NCBI GenBank assembly: GCA_947499555.1
Contig: CANMOU010000001.1
Span: 1,488,001-1,552,000 of the forward strand
Length of the DNA: 64,000 nt
From: an uncultured Roseovarius sp.
GTDB lineage: Bacteria; Pseudomonadota; Alphaproteobacteria; Rhodobacterales; Rhodobacteraceae
Direction: 5' to 3'
Below, piece after piece: positions 63,516 to 64,000 of this stretch; positions within the stretch are counted from its first letter, which is position 1, and each line of letters starts with the position of its first letter. The notes under the pieces were generated by a model. It did not search any database and was not told the DNA's origin. It was given only the letters and a program-made list of their open reading frames with translations. The position numbers and the translations under genes are program-made.

Positions 63516-63542
63516 TTTTACATCCTCCGCCATTATGTAAAA
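63516..63542. promoter_or_regulatory. Dyad TTTTACAT-N11-ATGTAAAA, candidate regulator site
   Basis: Two 8-base perfect arms (63516-63523, 63535-63542) face each other in the AT-rich divergent region between the amidohydrolase gene and the RpiR-type gene. It lies 43 bases before the RpiR-type start and 66 bases from the amidohydrolase start. It is a good candidate operator for the neighbouring RpiR-type regulator. Confidence 0.5.
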
Positions 63543-63584
63543 AATCGCCCATGTGCTGGGCACTTGATCTTTGAAAGGTTTGGC

Positions 63585-64000
63585 GTGAGCACGAACACGG
63601 TTGCCGAAAAGCTCGAATTGCGGTCAAGCGAGCTCACGCGCTCTGAACGCCAGCTTTGCGATGTCATCTTGCAAAACTATCCCGCCTCTGGCCTTGGAAC
63701 GATCACCTCGCTGGCTGAAGCGGCGGAAGTATCCACGCCTACGGTGGCACGGCTTGTTCAGAAACTCGGTTTTTCCGGCTTTCCCGGCTTCCAACGAGCT
63801 TTGCGTGCTGAGTTGAATGAAAAAATATCCAGCCCGCTGACAAAGCGTGCCTCATGGGTCGATGATGCACCCGAGGATCATATCCTGAATCGCTTCACCA
63901 AGGCGGTCATCGACAATATCGGCCAGTCGATGGCAAAGATTGACCCGAAAGAGTTTGCGCTTTGCTGTGATCTGATTGGTGATCCGTCTCGCAAGGTCTA
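63585..64000 (+). CDS. MurR/RpiR-family transcriptional regulator (partial)
   Basis: A GTG-started frame, with AAAGG six bases ahead, runs off the right edge after 138 codons. It begins STNTVAEKLELRSSELT and has the HTH_6 DNA-binding domain (GTITSLAEAAEVSTPTVARLVQKLGFSGFPGF) of RpiR-type regulators. The C-terminal SIS sugar-phosphate-like domain would lie beyond the window. It is divergent from the amidohydrolase-TRAP operon and probably controls it through the dyad at 63516-63542. Confidence 0.88.
   Translation, partial: MSTNTVAEKLELRSSELTRSERQLCDVILQNYPASGLGTITSLAEAAEVSTPTVARLVQKLGFSGFPGFQRALRAELNEKISSPLTKRASWVDDAPEDHILNRFTKAVIDNIGQSMAKIDPKEFALCCDLIGDPSRKV

Overview
This window comes from a marine-type alphaproteobacterium, most likely a member of the Rhodobacterales (Roseobacter group). 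The evidence is moderately high GC, a tolQRAB-pal-cpoB-tilS-ftsH block fused to ruvCAB, a short DUF1127 protein, phosphatidylcholine synthase, PrmA, DUF484-XerC, a TRAP transporter and ectoine-utilisation-type (Eut) protein families. No database search was possible. Family names rest on motifs and overall protein layout.

Region 1 (1-24374) is core genome. It holds the C1-folate genes fhs and folD (folD runs off the left edge), a MOSC protein, and a long minus-strand block from ruvC (16487) to tam (3333). That block carries Holliday-junction resolution (ruvCAB), two small genes, ybgC, the Tol-Pal envelope machine, tRNA-Ile lysidine synthase and the FtsH protease, many with 4-base overlaps. Next come a DUF1127 gene with a clear terminator, prmA, an MFS transporter, a DUF3179 protein, priA and a transaldolase-like aldolase.

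Region 2 (24375-45749) is mixed housekeeping: DUF484-xerC-ankyrin, a P460-type cytochrome, pcs, ogt, an OmpA-like protein, an AhpD-like protein, a CinA-like protein, sfsA, map, benE, ileS, a GST, a cyclic-nucleotide-binding thioredoxin-reductase-like protein facing a truncated haemoglobin, the ycjX/ycjF pair with an acetyltransferase between them, truA and a tRNA-Arg(TCT). Three kinds of intergenic repeat occur in regions 1 and 2: a long structured element with two copies 13.7 kb apart, a palindromic GC-rich hairpin element with two copies, and an 11-base tandem repeat.

Region 3 (45750-57000) looks like a small catabolic island. The 3' end of the tRNA-Arg gene (45730-45749) recurs as an 18/20 direct repeat at 56977-56996, the arrangement left by tRNA-targeted integration. 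Between the repeats are two divergent operons around a GntR-type regulator. They encode EutA-, EutB-, EutC- and EutD/DoeA-like proteins, a class III aminotransferase, an M20 (ArgE-like) deacylase, a Rieske oxygenase and two PhyH-type dioxygenases. The set resembles ectoine catabolism, but the deacylase family differs, the regulator differs, and three oxygenases have been added. It may act on a modified or different cyclic compatible solute. The right end of the island is degraded, with a dehydrogenase remnant and a 19-bp perfect inverted repeat.

Region 4 (57047-64000) is a second catabolic unit: an N-formylglutamate-amidohydrolase-like enzyme, a TRAP transporter in Q-M-P order, a glutamine-synthetase-like ligase and an iron-type alcohol dehydrogenase. 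An RpiR-type regulator, cut by the window edge, is divergent from it. The enzyme set suggests uptake of an amine or amino alcohol and its breakdown through a gamma-glutamyl intermediate; this is inference.
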